Assembly: GCF_009617595.1 (NCBI RefSeq)
Contig: NZ_WIXK01000009.1
Location: 1-64,000, forward strand
Source: Tritonibacter aquimaris
GTDB lineage: Bacteria; Pseudomonadota; Alphaproteobacteria; Rhodobacterales; Rhodobacteraceae
Reading direction: 5' to 3'
Length of the DNA stretch: 64,000 nt
The notes beneath the pieces were generated by a model. It ran no database searches. It had not been told where the DNA came from and worked only from the letters and a program-made list of their open reading frames with translations. The position numbers and the translations under genes are program-made. Below are positions 35,910 through 44,905 of the stretch, piece by piece. Each line of letters begins with the position of its first letter. Position 1 is the first letter of the stretch.

Positions 35910-36989
35910 TCAGTTTGCAAAGCCGGTGAAACGGCGCACCTGCGCGCCGTCTGCAAGCGCGCCGCCGCCGGTGGCCACAATTTCCTGCCCGCCTTCAAGG
36001 CCGCTTGTCACGTAGATTTCGCCAAACTGGCTGGGTTCAATTGTCACCGCGCTCCAGCGCAGGCTGCCTTGATCGGTGTCGCCTTCGGCGTTGAACACCA
36101 GCACACCGGGGTTGCCGCTGGCGTCAGGCACAATGGCGGTGGTGGGCAGGGTGATGCGCTCTTCGCCGGTTTTTACCACAACGTTTACCGTGGTGGAGGC
36201 ACCGGGCAGGATCTGACGGTCGCTGGGTGGTTTCATCTTGAGAGTGACGCGGAAGGTCTGACCCACGGCTGAGGCTTCGGCAGCATATTCCAGGATTTCA
36301 ACGGGGTAGCGGATGTCAGAGCCGGGGAACTGCGCGTTGAGCGTGAGTGTGTCGCTTTCGTTGGAGTTCTGAAACAGCACTTCGGGCACATTGATTTCGA
36401 TGTGCAGCTCGGACATGTCGTGGATGCGTGCGATCGGGGCACCAGCCGCCACAGTTGTATAAAGCGCAACTTCGCGCCGCGCGATCAGCGCATCAAAGGG
36501 GGCAAGCAGGGTGGCGTGGCGCAGATCGGTGCGGGCGTTGCGCAGGGAGACATCTGCAAGCTTTGCCTCGGTTTCGGTGTCTTCGATGATCACCTGGCTG
36601 ACGGTGCCGGACAAACGTTCATTGCGCGCCTTGGTGCGATCGGCCTGTTCTTTGCGCAGTTGCGCCTGCTCCAGCTGGAGCTCGAAACGTTCCAGGTCCA
36701 ACTGGGCAATCATGGTGCCTTGGGGAATGGTCTCTCCCTCGGCTACGGGCATTTTGAACACCTGACCGGCGACCTGAAAGGCGAGATCCACAGTTTCTTT
36801 TGCAGCCACCTGACCAAAGAAGCGTCGTTCTACCTGTTGAGGGCCGCTTTGAATTTTCATCAGCTTGACCGGTTTCAGAATATCGGTGCTGGGCGGGTTG
36901 TTGGACTGGGAGTTTGACTGGGCGCTGAGCGCGCCGGGTGTCAGCGCGAGGCTGCACAGCAGTGGCAAAAGCAGGTGTTTGAATGTCAT
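35910..36989 (-). CDS. RND efflux periplasmic adaptor (membrane fusion protein)
   Basis: The 359-residue precursor has a signal peptide (about 1-23, ending GALSAQ), a lipoyl domain (RRFFGQVAAKETVDLAFQVA), a short alpha-hairpin (about 105-145, LEQAQLRKEQADRTKARNER), the second lipoyl half (LLAPFDALIARREVALYTTV) and a beta-barrel and proximal domain with RVTLKMKPPSDRQILPGAS. This is the HlyD-D23/AcrA layout. It is the first gene of the pump operon and bridges the pump to the outer membrane channel. Confidence 0.92.
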   Translation of the reverse strand: MTFKHLLLPLLCSLALTPGALSAQSNSQSNNPPSTDILKPVKLMKIQSGPQQVERRFFGQVAAKETVDLAFQVAGQVFKMPVAEGETIPQGTMIAQLDLERFELQLEQAQLRKEQADRTKARNERLSGTVSQVIIEDTETEAKLADVSLRNARTDLRHATLLAPFDALIARREVALYTTVAAGAPIARIHDMSELHIEINVPEVLFQNSNESDTLTLNAQFPGSDIRYPVEILEYAAEASAVGQTFRVTLKMKPPSDRQILPGASTTVNVVVKTGEERITLPTTAIVPDASGNPGVLVFNAEGDTDQGSLRWSAVTIEPSQFGEIYVTSGLEGGQEIVATGGGALADGAQVRRFTGFAN

Positions 36990-37354
36990 TTTCGAGCTCC
37001 AATTCCGCGGGTGCTGTCCTGGGCTTTGTCAATCGAGCAGTGATCAAAGGGTGCCCCGCGCAGGCAATAATTATGTGCGGCACTTGGAGTTGATCTTACT
37101 GTCGGTCACGAAGCGGTAAAGCCTTTTTAGGCAATGTGAACTGAGCAGTTTAGATAGCGTATTGAATTGGCATTGCAAGGGCCATTGATCCCTTGGCTGA
37201 ATAGAGTTTTGCCCTTGGCCTTATCTCTTTGGATCGTGGCAAATGTGTTCGCGCATGCCGACCAAGGCCGTGCGCGAACGTTGCAGGTATCCCTGTTTTT
37301 TCGCATTTGCTGAACGCTAATATCGCAGGTGCGCCACAGCTGGTGGCTGGGTGA
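36990..37354. other. 365-bp intergenic region with an inverted repeat
   Basis: No gene is supported. GTTCGCGCA (37247-37255) and TGCGCGAAC (37271-37279) form a 9-bp inverted repeat 76 bp beyond the stop of the minus-strand ammonia-lyase gene; it lacks a T-run. The part near 37000 must hold the pump promoter. Confidence 0.5.
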
Positions 37355-38404
37355 TCAGCCCAGCCCTTCTGAGATGATCACAAGAGGCCGCATGTGTTGC
37401 GGGTTGCTGTGTGCGGCGGCGCTTTTGCACAGGGCGGCGTAGCCCGCTGCGCCCGAGGGGGTGGTGGCGAGGCCCAATGCCGTAACCGCCTCTGCGGCGG
37501 CTTTGCCTTCGGCTTCGGTGAGTGTTTCATAGGTCACATTGCAGCGCTCCAGCACGTTCCAGGCAACGATTGAGGGCTCTTTGCAGTCAAGGCGGCCCAT
37601 CTCGGAATCTGGCCCGTCGCCGCGGGTGGGTTCCCCTGCGAGATGGCTGGATTTCAGACAGGCGGCGGCTTTGGGTTCAACAACGATCAGTTCGGGCTGT
37701 TCGGCCCAATTGTGTCGGATCATATGGGCCATGGCAGCGGCGAGCCCGCCAACACCCGCCTGCAAATAGACATGGGTAGGCCAGATGCCCGTGGCTTCAA
37801 AGGACTGGCGCATTTCTTCGGCGATGACGCAGTAGCCTTCCATCACCCATTTGGGGATGTCGGTGTAGCCGGGCCAGGTGCCATCGGCGAGCAGGATCGC
37901 GCCGCTGTTGTCCGCATCGGCAATCGCGGCGGCGACGCTTTCATCGTAGACATCGCCCGAGCGCACCACTTGAGCCCCGAGTGTCTCAAGGCGGGTGGTA
38001 AAGTCTTCGGGCACGGTTTTGGCTAGGTGAATACGGGCCGAGGCCCCCATGGCGCGTGCGCCCGCTGCCACGCCAATGCCGTGGTTGCCCGCGCTGGCGC
38101 AGACAAAGGTATGTTGCGCGGCAAAGTCGCGGATATCGGCGTCTTGCAAGCGCGCGGGCGTCAGCTGTTCGCCGGTTTTTTCCTGCCAGGCCTGATCCAG
38201 CAGGCGAGCCACCGCATAGGGTGCGCCAAGGGCCTTGAACGCGCCAAGCCCCATGCGCTGGGTTTCATCCTTGGCAAAGACGCTGATGCCCTGCGGGCCA
38301 TCGATCGTTGTGAGCGGAGACACATCGTAGTTGTCTTGCGTCTGAAAAAATTCGAGCGCGCGGGCAAAGTCGGGAGCGAAGCCAAGAGAGTTGGTGCTGG
38401 TCAT
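37355..38404 (-). CDS. Diaminopropionate ammonia-lyase-like PLP enzyme
   Basis: The 349-residue protein starts at ATG 38404. It has a type II PLP fold: the lysine in RMGLGAFKALGAPYAVARLL, the phosphate-side SAGNHGIGVAAGARAMGASA and a late glycine-rich ALGLATTPSGAAGYAAL. The DETQRMGLGAFKALG block is characteristic of diaminopropionate ammonia-lyase (YgeX/DpaL), which converts 2,3-diaminopropionate to pyruvate and two ammonia. It is about 50 residues shorter than E. coli DpaL. It is divergent from an Lrp gene and the M20-M24-racemase operon. Threonine dehydratase-like activity (as in EutB) is the main alternative. Confidence 0.82.
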   Translation of the reverse strand: MTSTNSLGFAPDFARALEFFQTQDNYDVSPLTTIDGPQGISVFAKDETQRMGLGAFKALGAPYAVARLLDQAWQEKTGEQLTPARLQDADIRDFAAQHTFVCASAGNHGIGVAAGARAMGASARIHLAKTVPEDFTTRLETLGAQVVRSGDVYDESVAAAIADADNSGAILLADGTWPGYTDIPKWVMEGYCVIAEEMRQSFEATGIWPTHVYLQAGVGGLAAAMAHMIRHNWAEQPELIVVEPKAAACLKSSHLAGEPTRGDGPDSEMGRLDCKEPSIVAWNVLERCNVTYETLTEAEGKAAAEAVTALGLATTPSGAAGYAALCKSAAAHSNPQHMRPLVIISEGLG

Positions 38405-38529
38405 ATCGGGTCCATCCGCTTGTGTTTGAGCTAAAAGTATTTGCCAATTCGACTGTGTGTTATTTTCATTATACGCTTTAATCTCGTAATTAAATTTCGC
38501 ATGAACCACTATGAGCGCGAGGATTTTTC

Positions 38530-38994
38530 ATGGGTGTCGAACTTGATGATACGGATCTTACAATCCTGAGAACGCTGCAGCAGGATTGTCGAATCGGGCT
38601 GGAACAGCTGGCACAGGCCTGCAGCCTGTCAGTTCCCTCGGTGCAAAGGCGGCTGAAACGGCTGCGGGAAAGCGGGCTGATCCTAAGGGAAGTGGCGCTG
38701 CTTGATGCCAGTAAGTTCGACTATAAGATGACTTTTGTGGTATCTGTTGAACTGGATCGAGAAACGCTGCAGCAACTGGACCTGTTTCGCAAACGGGTAC
38801 GCAGCGAACCACAAGTGCAGCAATGTTATTATGTGACCGGCGAAGCGGATTTCATTCTGGTCTGTGCCGCGCAGGATATGGCGGATTTTGAAGCGCTGAC
38901 GCATCGTTTGTTTTTTGAAAACTCCAATGTGCGCCGATTTCGCACCTCGGTGGTGATGGATCGCACCAAGGTTGGCCTGTCGCTGCCGATCTGA
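38530..38994 (+). CDS. Lrp/AsnC-family transcriptional regulator
   Basis: The 154-residue protein has an HTH (about 8-58: ILRTLQQDCRIGLEQLAQAC, SVPSVQRRLKRLRESG) and a RAM domain with VTGEADFILVCAAQDMADFE. It lies in the 125-bp-divergent arrangement with the diaminopropionate ammonia-lyase gene and ahead of the M20, M24 and racemase-like genes. AsnC/Lrp regulators (DoeX) are known for ectoine breakdown operons with a similar enzyme set, so this is probably the local regulator. Confidence 0.93.
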   Translation: MGVELDDTDLTILRTLQQDCRIGLEQLAQACSLSVPSVQRRLKRLRESGLILREVALLDASKFDYKMTFVVSVELDRETLQQLDLFRKRVRSEPQVQQCYYVTGEADFILVCAAQDMADFEALTHRLFFENSNVRRFRTSVVMDRTKVGLSLPI

Positions 38995-39164
38995 GGCAGG
39001 CACCGGGCGCTGCGTGAATCGGCACGGCGGTCTGGCTGGCGCTGAGTGAAATGATCTCAAAATGGCGCTTTGGTGCAAGAAATTCTGCCAGATGCCAGGA
39101 TAATTGATGCAAATCGCGCATCGTCTCTTTGTAACAATGAAGAAAATCAACAGCGGAATATAAC

Positions 39165-40322
39165 ATGAACGACCTAGCCACACGACTGACCGAGCTGCGT
39201 CACGATCTTCACCGAAATCCTGAATTGGGGTTTCAGGAGGAGCGGACCAAAGCCTGTGTTGCGGATCGGCTGCGCGCGCTTGGGATCGAGGTGCACCAAG
39301 GGGCCGGTGTGGTTGGTGTGCTGCGCTGTGGCAGCGGCAATCGGGCGATTGCCCTGCGCGCGGATATGGATGCGCTGCCGATCAGTGAAACCTCTGAGCA
39401 TGACTATGTGTCGCTGAATGCAGGGGTGATGCATGCCTGCGGCCATGATGGCCACACCACAATGTTGCTGGGCGCGGCCGAGCGTCTGGCGCAGGAACAA
39501 GGGTTTGATGGCACCGTAGTGTTGCTGTTTCAGCCAAACGAAGAACACGGTCTGGGCGCGCAGGCGATGCTCGACGAAGGGGTGTTGCAGCGGTTCCCGG
39601 TTGAAGAAATCTACGCCATCCACAATTTGCCGGGGGCGCCGTTAGGGCAGGTTTCGACCCGCGCGGGTATTATCTGCAACAGCGAAACCCTGTTTGAGAT
39701 CACTGTGAAGGGCCGGGGTGGTCATGCCTCGATGCCGCAGGCGGGTGTGGATGCGATCACGGTGGGCGCAGAGATTGTGCTGGCGCTGCAGACTGTTGTG
39801 GCGCGCAAGCTTGCTCCGGCGTCGGGTGCGGTGGTTTCGGTGACAGAATTCCTGTCGGACGGGCAGCGCAATGTATTGCCGGGCAATGTCACGCTGAAAG
39901 GTGATTTTCGCGCCCGCTCCCCCGAAGATCGCGTGAGTATTGAACAGTTTATGCGCCAGATCGTTGCGGGCATTGCTGCGGCGCATGGTATTTCTGCCAG
40001 CGTGGATTTTGACACCCAGTTTGTGGAAACCATCAATGCACAAACCCCTGCTGAGGCGGTGTATCGGGCCGCCGAGATCGCCGAGGGCTGCACGCTGCTG
40101 CGCGACCGCGCGCCGATGAGTTTTTCGGAAGATTTTGCGCATTTCGCGGCTGCGGTGCCGGGGTGTTTTTTGCTGCTTGGCAATGGCGAAAGCGGCGCGC
40201 ACGGCCGTCCGCTGCATGCCTCGGATTATGATTTCAACGATGCCTTGTTGCCGATTGGCGCAGAGTTCTGGGTGAGGTTGGTGCAGGATCGGCTGCCGCA
40301 GCAGAAGGAGCAGGAGGCATGA
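39165..40322 (+). CDS. M20-family amidohydrolase (hippurate hydrolase-like deacylase)
   Basis: The 385-residue protein shows the two-metal M20D pattern: ADMDALPISE, HACGHDGHTTMLLGAAERLA (metal ligands), QPNEEHGLGAQAM with the catalytic Glu pair, IHNLPGAPLGQVSTRAG, and a C-terminal MSFSEDFAHFAAAVPG. Family members remove acyl groups from amino acids. The stop overlaps the next start (ATGA), so it is coupled to the M24 gene. In context it may release a free diamino acid for the ammonia-lyase. Confidence 0.92.
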   Translation: MNDLATRLTELRHDLHRNPELGFQEERTKACVADRLRALGIEVHQGAGVVGVLRCGSGNRAIALRADMDALPISETSEHDYVSLNAGVMHACGHDGHTTMLLGAAERLAQEQGFDGTVVLLFQPNEEHGLGAQAMLDEGVLQRFPVEEIYAIHNLPGAPLGQVSTRAGIICNSETLFEITVKGRGGHASMPQAGVDAITVGAEIVLALQTVVARKLAPASGAVVSVTEFLSDGQRNVLPGNVTLKGDFRARSPEDRVSIEQFMRQIVAGIAAAHGISASVDFDTQFVETINAQTPAEAVYRAAEIAEGCTLLRDRAPMSFSEDFAHFAAAVPGCFLLLGNGESGAHGRPLHASDYDFNDALLPIGAEFWVRLVQDRLPQQKEQEA

Positions 40323-41482
40323 CCCTTCCCACACGTGGCTTTGAGGTAGAAGAATTTGCCCGCCGCACTGCCGCCGCGCAGGAGAAAATGGCAGCGGCTG
40401 GTCTTGCAGGCATGTTGCTGACCACCGAGCCTGAGGTGCGCTATTTCAGCGGCTATCACACGCTGTTCTGGCAAAGCCCGACGCGGCCGTGGTTTCTGTT
40501 TGTTCCGGCTGAGGGCAAACCCATCGCCATTATTCCCGAAATTGGTGCGGATCTGATGCGGCGTAGCTGGATCAGCGATATCCGAACTTGGAGCGCGCCG
40601 GATCCCAAAGACGACGGCATCAGCCTGCTGCGCGAGCTGCTGTCAGAGTATGAGGCGCGCGGGGCTGTGATTGGTCTGATGAAAGGTCATGAGACCCATC
40701 TGCGGATGCCGCTGGGGGATTATGAACGGCTGATGGCCGGGCTTTCGGGGATCAAAGTGGTTGATTGCACTGAGATTATCCGCGCCTTGCGCATGGTGAA
40801 ATCTGAGGCCGAGATCGCAAAGCTTGCCCATATCTGCGCTATTGGGTCGCGCAGTTTTGCCCAGGTGCCCGAGTTCGCCTCTGAGGGGCAGCCGCTGGAA
40901 GAGGTGTTTCGCGCGTTTCGCTGTGCGGCGCTCACGCAGGGGGCGGATGATGTGCCCTATCTGGTTGGGAGCGCGGATCAGGGGGGCTATCACGATGTGA
41001 TCTCGCCGCCCTCGCGCAGGCCCTTGGCGCGTGGTGATATTTTGATGATGGACACGGGCGCGAGCTGGGATGGGTATTTCTGTGATTTTGATCGCAACTG
41101 GGCCATTGGTCAGGCCGATGATGCGTCGCGGCGGGCCTATGACGTGTTGTGGCGCTCAACAGAAGCGGGGATTGAAGCCGCGCGTCCGGGTGCGCGTTGC
41201 AGCGATCTGTTTCAGGCGATGCAATCCGTGATCGCGGAACTGGATGATCAGGGTGGAGATGTGGGGCGGCTTGGCCATGGGCTGGGAATGCAGCTGACGG
41301 AATGGCCGTCGCACTGCGCCTGGGACGAGACGGTGATTTGCGAGAATATGGTTCTGACGCTTGAGCCTTCGCTGAGCTATGGCGACGGGCGCATTATGGT
41401 GCATGAAGAAAACATCGTGGTGCGCGCAGAAGGGGCGCAACTGTTGAGCCAGCGTGCGGCGGCGGAGCTGCCAGTACTCTGA
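40319..41482 (+). CDS. M24-family metallohydrolase (Xaa-Pro dipeptidase/creatinase/ectoine hydrolase-like)
   Basis: The 387-residue protein has a creatinase N-terminal domain (about 10-150) and a pita-bread catalytic domain. All five metal-ligand positions seem present: the two Asp of MDTGASWDGYFCDFDRNW, the His in RLGHGLGMQLTEWP, and Glu in VLTLEPSL and MVHEENIVV. It may cleave C-N bonds in a dipeptide, creatine-like or cyclic amidine compound. It lies between the M20 deacylase and a racemase-like gene in one operon. Confidence 0.9.
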   Translation: MTLPTRGFEVEEFARRTAAAQEKMAAAGLAGMLLTTEPEVRYFSGYHTLFWQSPTRPWFLFVPAEGKPIAIIPEIGADLMRRSWISDIRTWSAPDPKDDGISLLRELLSEYEARGAVIGLMKGHETHLRMPLGDYERLMAGLSGIKVVDCTEIIRALRMVKSEAEIAKLAHICAIGSRSFAQVPEFASEGQPLEEVFRAFRCAALTQGADDVPYLVGSADQGGYHDVISPPSRRPLARGDILMMDTGASWDGYFCDFDRNWAIGQADDASRRAYDVLWRSTEAGIEAARPGARCSDLFQAMQSVIAELDDQGGDVGRLGHGLGMQLTEWPSHCAWDETVICENMVLTLEPSLSYGDGRIMVHEENIVVRAEGAQLLSQRAAAELPVL

Positions 41483-41506
41483 AGGGCGGTGATCAGGAGG
41501 GGGAAG

Positions 41507-42262
41507 ATGAAGCTTTCATTTGAAACCGACGCGGGGATCGGCACGCGGGCCAATCTTGGTGTTATTGTGCTGGAAACCGATGAGACGCTGGAAGCTGAGT
41601 TTTGCCGGATCATCCGGTGCGCTGGGGTTGCGCTGTATCACAGCCGTATTGCGATGGTGCCGGAAATTCGCCCGGAGACGCTGTTGCGGATGGAGCAGGA
41701 TCTGCCTGCCTCGGCCCGGTTGTTGCCGCCAGCCTTGCAGTTTGATGCCATTGGTTTTGGCTGCACGTCGGCATCAACAGTGATTGGCTCACAACGTGTG
41801 GCGGCGGCGGTTCAGACGCTGTGCCCCAGCGCGCAGGTCACAGATCCGCTGGCGGCGGTGATCGCTGCGGGGCGGGCGATGGGGATCAAACGGTTTGGGT
41901 TTGTTACGCCATATGTGCCTGAAGTATCGATGAAAATGAGGCAAAGGCTAGAAGATGCCGGGTTTGAGATCGCCGGGTTTGGATCCTTTGAAGAGGGCAA
42001 TGACAGGGTGGTCGCGCGGATCAGCGAAGCGTCGATCCTGCAGGCGATTGTGGCTGTGGCTGAGCAGGATGCCTGTGATGCGGTCTTTGTGTCCTGCACG
42101 AATTTGCGCTGTCTTGATGTGATTGCGCAGGCCGAAGCCAAGATCGGAAAGCCGGTGATTTCCAGCAATCTGGCGCTTGCGTGGCACATGCTGCGCCTGG
42201 CCGGGATCAAAGACAAAAACCCGCAGTTCGGGCAGCTGTTTGGCTATGATTTGGCGGTTTAG
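41507..42262 (+). CDS. Asp/Glu racemase superfamily protein (maleate isomerase/EutA-like)
   Basis: The 251-residue protein starts at ATG 41507 with an AGGAGGGGG site. Two catalytic-type Cys are visible, in FGCTSASTVIG (N-terminal half) and VSCTNLRCLD (C-terminal half), the hallmark of the Asp/Glu racemase, maleate isomerase and arylmalonate decarboxylase superfamily. EutA of ectoine-utilisation clusters belongs here. It follows the M24 gene by 24 bp. Its exact reaction is unknown; in this set it may invert or isomerise an intermediate. Confidence 0.85.
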   Translation: MKLSFETDAGIGTRANLGVIVLETDETLEAEFCRIIRCAGVALYHSRIAMVPEIRPETLLRMEQDLPASARLLPPALQFDAIGFGCTSASTVIGSQRVAAAVQTLCPSAQVTDPLAAVIAAGRAMGIKRFGFVTPYVPEVSMKMRQRLEDAGFEIAGFGSFEEGNDRVVARISEASILQAIVAVAEQDACDAVFVSCTNLRCLDVIAQAEAKIGKPVISSNLALAWHMLRLAGIKDKNPQFGQLFGYDLAV

Positions 42263-42289
42263 GGCTGCGTTTTTGCGGTGAGGTGGTGA

Positions 42290-43192
42290 TCAGCGCAGGC
42301 CGGTGACCTGGCCTGAAACCCGATCTGCGACAAAATCAATGAAGCGGCGCACCCGCGCGGTGAGGTGACGCGTCGACGGGTAGACCGCGTGTATGGCCAG
42401 CTCTGTGATCAGATGGTCTTTTAGCACCGCAACCAACCTACCAGCCGCAATGTCATCGTCGACCATGTAGCGGGGCGTCAAAATGATACCGCGCCCTTTT
42501 AAGGCCAGCGCGCGCGCGCCGCTGGCGTTGTTGATCTTGATGCGACTGTCGACTTCAAAGGTTTTTGGGGAGCCATCAACCTGGAAGGTCCATTTGTTGC
42601 GCAGCTTGAAGTTTGTATCCACGATGCAGGCCTGCTGTTTCAGATCTTCGGGAGCTGTGAGATCCGGTGCCTGCGCCAGGTAATCGGGGCTTGCGCAAAG
42701 CACCACTGAGGTCACCCCGAGTTTGCGCGCGATCAATGAGGAATCCGCAAGGCTGCCAACCCGAATGGCCAGATCTAGCCCCTCTTCGAGCAGGTCGACA
42801 TATCGATCGGTGAGTTCAAGCGTTGCGTGAATGCCTGGGTAAAGCTCTGAGAAATCCGCAAGCGCGTCGATCAGATATTTTTCGCCAAAACAATGGGGTG
42901 CGGTGATGCGCAGCTCTCCGCGCGGCGCGCAACGATCCTGCCGCACATCGGCTCTGAGTTCTTCATAATCCAGAACAAGACGCTGACAGCGGGCATAAAA
43001 GGCGGTGCCGGTTTCAGACAGGGTGACACGTCGGGTCGAACGGTGAAACAGCTGCGCGCCAAGCTCCTCTTCGAGGGCGCGGATGTATTTGCTGGCCAGT
43101 TGCGGGGTCATATCCAACCGGTCAGCCGCGGCGGTGAAAGAGCCGGTGTCCGCGACCTTCAGAAAGGTTTTCATTAGTTCTAGTCGATCCAT
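42290..43192 (-). CDS. LysR-family transcriptional regulator
   Basis: The 300-residue protein has a LysR HTH (about 1-60: LMKTFLKVADTGSFTAAADR, then MTPQLASKYIRALEEELGAQ) and a substrate domain of the DmlR/CrgA branch (GELRITAPHCFGEKYLIDAL). It is divergent from the YceI gene with a 149-bp gap, and 28 bp convergent with the racemase-like gene. It probably controls the yceI-SRPBCC genes. Confidence 0.93.
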   Translation of the reverse strand: MDRLELMKTFLKVADTGSFTAAADRLDMTPQLASKYIRALEEELGAQLFHRSTRRVTLSETGTAFYARCQRLVLDYEELRADVRQDRCAPRGELRITAPHCFGEKYLIDALADFSELYPGIHATLELTDRYVDLLEEGLDLAIRVGSLADSSLIARKLGVTSVVLCASPDYLAQAPDLTAPEDLKQQACIVDTNFKLRNKWTFQVDGSPKTFEVDSRIKINNASGARALALKGRGIILTPRYMVDDDIAAGRLVAVLKDHLITELAIHAVYPSTRHLTARVRRFIDFVADRVSGQVTGLR

Positions 43193-43341
43193 AATTATAA
43201 ACGTAGTGGCGATAGTAATTAAATAACAGTCACATTAATCAACAAAATCATCAGTGATACATCCTTGTGCAGTGACCCATATCGTTCAGGGGCAGAAATG
43301 TTTCTGGACGTAAAAACGCTTGTTTTAGGAAAGGATCAAAT

Positions 43342-43926
43342 ATGTCTCTTTTTTCCCGTTCTGCTGTTGCTGCTGCTTTTGTGATGGCGCTTGCGCCAAT
43401 GGTTCAGGCCGCAGATCGCTATACCGTGCATGAGGATCACACCTGGGTGACCTTCAGCATCAGCCACGCTGGTTGGGCCAATGCCCGCGGGTTGTTTCGC
43501 GCGGTCTCGGGTGAGATCAGCTTTGACAAGGACGATGTTACCAAAAGCTCGGTCTCTGTGAGCATTGCGTCAGACAGCCTCGACACCAATTCCGAGGTGC
43601 GTGATCGTGATATGGGTGGGGAGAACTTCCTGAATGTGGCGGCATTTCCAGAGATCACCTTTAACAGCACCCGGATCGAACAGACCGGCGAGCGCACCGC
43701 GCTTGTCTACGGCGATCTGACCATGATTGGTGTCAGCAAAGAGGTCGCGCTGGATGTGCAGTGGAACAATGAAATGCCGCTGCCCTGGGACAGTTCCACC
43801 GTCAAAACCGGGTTTTCGGCCTCTGCAACGATTGATGGAACCGACTTTGGCATGGATAAATTGGTCGCCTTTGGCCTTGGCCCCAAAATCGACGTGGAAA
43901 TCGACCTGGAAGCATTGCGCCAGTAA
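43342..43926 (+). CDS. YceI-family periplasmic lipid-binding protein
   Basis: The 194-residue precursor has a signal peptide (about 1-23, ending PMVQA) and a full YceI beta-barrel: DRYTVHEDHTWVTFSISHAG at the start, LDTNSEVRDRDMGGENFLN in the middle and GTDFGMDKLVAFGLG near the end. YceI proteins bind polyisoprenoids such as quinones in the periplasm. It follows a divergent LysR regulator and precedes the SRPBCC/DOPA dioxygenase frame, which suggests a role with hydrophobic or aromatic compounds. Confidence 0.93.
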   Translation: MSLFSRSAVAAAFVMALAPMVQAADRYTVHEDHTWVTFSISHAGWANARGLFRAVSGEISFDKDDVTKSSVSVSIASDSLDTNSEVRDRDMGGENFLNVAAFPEITFNSTRIEQTGERTALVYGDLTMIGVSKEVALDVQWNNEMPLPWDSSTVKTGFSASATIDGTDFGMDKLVAFGLGPKIDVEIDLEALRQ

Positions 43927-44052
43927 AACCGGACCTTTGCGGTTCACGCGATTGTTGGATCAGCACAGGTCGGAAACCGGATAAACAGAGTGGGCCGCGC
44001 CCGGGTGCGGCTCTCAACAACAGGATTTCACCATGTTTTTCGGGGTGTTTGC

Positions 44053-44871
44053 ATGACGGCCTCTGTAACCTTGTCCCATGATTATCCTTATCCCGCGCCT
44101 GCGGTCTGGGCTGTGGCAACGGATCTGGATCATCTGAAAACCGTGACTGGCGGGGTGTTAAAGTTTCGCAATCTCCCGTCCGGGACAATTTTTCAGGGTC
44201 AGCACCTTTGTGTAGAGGTCTCGGTGTTTGGAAAACTGCCCTATCAACCCTATGAGATGCGCGTTGTCAGCCTTGATCCGGCGGCGATGACGTTTCAATC
44301 GCATGAGGTTGGGGCAGGGGTGAAATCCTGGCGTCACGCGCTGCGTGTTGTGCCTGATGGTGCTGGCTGCCGGATTGAGGAGCAGATCGAGATTGATGCT
44401 GGAATTTTGACGCCAGTCTTTGCGGCATGGGCGCGGTTTTTGTATCGCAGGCGGCATGCACCAAGGCTGCGTATTCTGGCCGATCAGCAGCAGATGACCG
44501 TGCCCCATAAAATGACCCCAAAAGGAGAGACCACAATGACAACAGCCGAGATTACCGGCTTTCACGCCCATGTCTATTTTGATGAAAGCTCATATGAGGC
44601 TGCGCGTCAGCTGTGTGAAGAGGCGGCTGCGCGGTTTGGCGTGGATCTGGGCCATATGCATCCGCAGGCCATTGGCCCGCATCCGGCACCCTCGTGCCAG
44701 CTTGACTGTAATGTCGAGCAGTTTGGCAAGCTGCTGCCCTGGCTGATCAGCAATCGCGGTGAATTGACGGTGTTCTGCCACGCAACGAGCGGCGATCATC
44801 TGAAAGATCACACCGACAATACGTTCTGGTTGGGGGATAAGCAGGATCTGAACCTGTCTATTTTCGGCTAG
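44053..44871 (+). CDS. SRPBCC (polyketide cyclase-like) and DOPA 4,5-dioxygenase-like domains in one open frame
   Basis: The 272-residue frame from ATG 44053 has an SRPBCC hot-dog domain (about 1-150: SHDYPYPAPAVWAVATDLDH) and a DOPA 4,5-dioxygenase-like domain (about 164-272: GFHAHVYFDESSYEAARQLC, with HPAPSCQL and ELTVFCHATSGDHLKDHTDN providing His residues). An internal ATG at 44536 (codon 162) has its own site AAAGGAGAGA, so the dioxygenase domain may also be made separately (111 residues). These domains are normally separate proteins; here no stop divides them. DOPA dioxygenase family enzymes cleave catecholic rings, though many bacterial members are uncharacterised. Confidence 0.85.
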   Translation: MTASVTLSHDYPYPAPAVWAVATDLDHLKTVTGGVLKFRNLPSGTIFQGQHLCVEVSVFGKLPYQPYEMRVVSLDPAAMTFQSHEVGAGVKSWRHALRVVPDGAGCRIEEQIEIDAGILTPVFAAWARFLYRRRHAPRLRILADQQQMTVPHKMTPKGETTMTTAEITGFHAHVYFDESSYEAARQLCEEAAARFGVDLGHMHPQAIGPHPAPSCQLDCNVEQFGKLLPWLISNRGELTVFCHATSGDHLKDHTDNTFWLGDKQDLNLSIFG

Positions 44872-44905
44872 GGTTGCGGGCCGCCAAAGCAGCCCGCACA
44901 GGTGG

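Noticed and set aside
37247-37279. Inverted repeat GTTCGCGCA/TGCGCGAAC as a terminator
   Set aside because: No T-run on the relevant strand and a 15-base loop; kept only as a note in the intergenic entry.
44536-44871. Separate annotation of the DOPA dioxygenase domain as its own gene
   Set aside because: The frame is continuous from 44053; internal initiation is possible but unproven, so it is described within one entry and as a finding.
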